Assembly: GCA_963663675.1 (NCBI GenBank)
Contig: OY760498.1
Span: 2,852,001-2,916,000, forward strand
Length of the DNA stretch: 64,000 nt
Direction: 5' to 3'
Source: CAINVV01 sp963663675
GTDB taxonomy: Bacteria; Bacteroidota; Bacteroidia; Bacteroidales; Prolixibacteraceae
The notes under the pieces were generated by a model that saw only the letters and a program-made list of their open reading frames with translations, was not told the DNA's origin and made no database searches. Positions within the stretch are counted from its first letter, which is position 1. Each line of letters starts with the position of its first letter. This document shows, piece after piece, positions 63,619-64,000 of the stretch. Made by a program: the position numbers and the translations under genes.

Positions 63619-64000
63619 ATGTATAAGTTAATACCCAATTTTTCTCTCAGGGACAATAACAGTTTCGGGCTTGATATCCGGGCTGACTACTGGCTGACAC
63701 TTGAAAGTCCGGACGACTGGAAAGCGGCAATGGAGGCATTTCCGCATCTTTTGGAGGAAGATAAACTGATTTTGGGCGGGGGCACAAACTTGTTGTTTCT
63801 TTCGGACTTCGACGGATTGATCATTTCTCCCCTGAATTTTGGATTCAAAGTAATTTTCGAGGACGAACTGACAGTTGATGTCGAAGTCGGTGCGGGTGAG
63901 GATTGGGATGATTTTGTCTCCTGGAGCGTCAGCCGAAATTTGTATGGAGCAGAAAACCTGTCATCAATACCAGGCAAAGTTGGCGCAGCACCGGTACAAA
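63619..64000 (+). CDS. murB: UDP-N-acetylenolpyruvoylglucosamine reductase, 5' part
   Basis: The NADPH- and FAD-dependent enzyme that makes UDP-N-acetylmuramate for peptidoglycan. The first 127 codons are present, and the frame is open to the window end, so this is truncated by the boundary, not broken. The FAD-binding motifs LILGGGTNLLF and GAENLSSIPGKVGAAPVQ are intact. The start is at 63619 (MYKLIPNFSL), with the typical NSFGLDIRADYW following. The gap to ftsE is 110 bp. Confidence 0.92.
   Translation, partial: MYKLIPNFSLRDNNSFGLDIRADYWLTLESPDDWKAAMEAFPHLLEEDKLILGGGTNLLFLSDFDGLIISPLNFGFKVIFEDELTVDVEVGAGEDWDDFVSWSVSRNLYGAENLSSIPGKVGAAPVQ

Overview
The window is 64 kb of ordinary chromosome from a member of the Bacteroidota, most likely an anaerobic or fermentative Bacteroidales/Marinilabiliales-type bacterium. 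Several things point there: promoter elements of the form TAnnTTTG rather than TATAAT, AT-rich leaders instead of strong Shine-Dalgarno sites, a short primary sigma factor without region 1.1, and families largely confined to this phylum (DUF4831, DUF1599, DUF5686, BT_3928-like DoxX protein). Gene order is also typical: folP-cdaA divergent from DUF1599-DoxX-tpiA, and birA divergent from rsfS-ftsH-DUF2007-cdsA-psd-pssA. A [FeFe]-hydrogenase maturase (HydF), a flavodiiron protein, a giant 2-hydroxyacyl-CoA dehydratase activase and a membrane polyferredoxin suggest an anaerobic, low-potential metabolism with oxygen defence.

Layout. 0-3 kb: pncB and a secreted GH30 glycosidase, convergent. 3.4-6.5 kb: an MFSD1-like transporter followed by the dipeptidase PepD. 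6.7-9.4 kb: DUF4831 and the NAD(P)HX repair enzyme. 9.5-12.8 kb: POT peptide transporter and hydF, convergent around a 204-bp inverted repeat. 13-17 kb: coaD, a thioredoxin-fold protein without CxxC, and a GH127-like arabinofuranosidase. 17.4-19.7 kb: pyrE, SRPBCC protein, AI-2E-type permease. 19.8-25.7 kb: birA divergent from rsfS-ftsH-DUF2007-cdsA-psd-pssA (phosphatidylethanolamine synthesis). 25.8-29.5 kb: polyferredoxin/HMA fusion and asnB. 29.7-34.3 kb: cdaA-folP divergent from DUF1599-DoxX-tpiA. 34.4-38.4 kb: DUF5686 outer-membrane protein, prmA, phosphodiesterase. 38.4-44 kb: flavodiiron protein, mltG, ovoA and two small membrane proteins. 44-47.4 kb: HAD phosphatase, uvrB, HD-domain protein. 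47.4-55.5 kb: giant CoA-dehydratase activase, rpoD, HtrA protease, LOG-type hydrolase. 55.7-64 kb: gyrB, an outer-membrane barrel with a 1,000-residue TPR lipoprotein-sized partner, ftsE, and the start of murB.

The genes are mainly housekeeping: NAD salvage and repair, CoA, folate, pyrimidine, phospholipid and peptidoglycan synthesis, protein quality control, and DNA repair. The accessory themes are peptide uptake and cleavage, and thiol/oxygen protection (ovothiol synthase, flavodiiron protein). The most unusual sequence feature is not a gene. Short DNA built on a 7-bp period recurs in intergenic gaps and repeatedly abuts start or stop codons (pncB, GH30, hydF, uvrB, LOG, gyrB), sometimes arranged as inverted repeats between convergent genes. 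I saw no rRNA, tRNA, CRISPR array, prophage, transposase or frameshifted gene.
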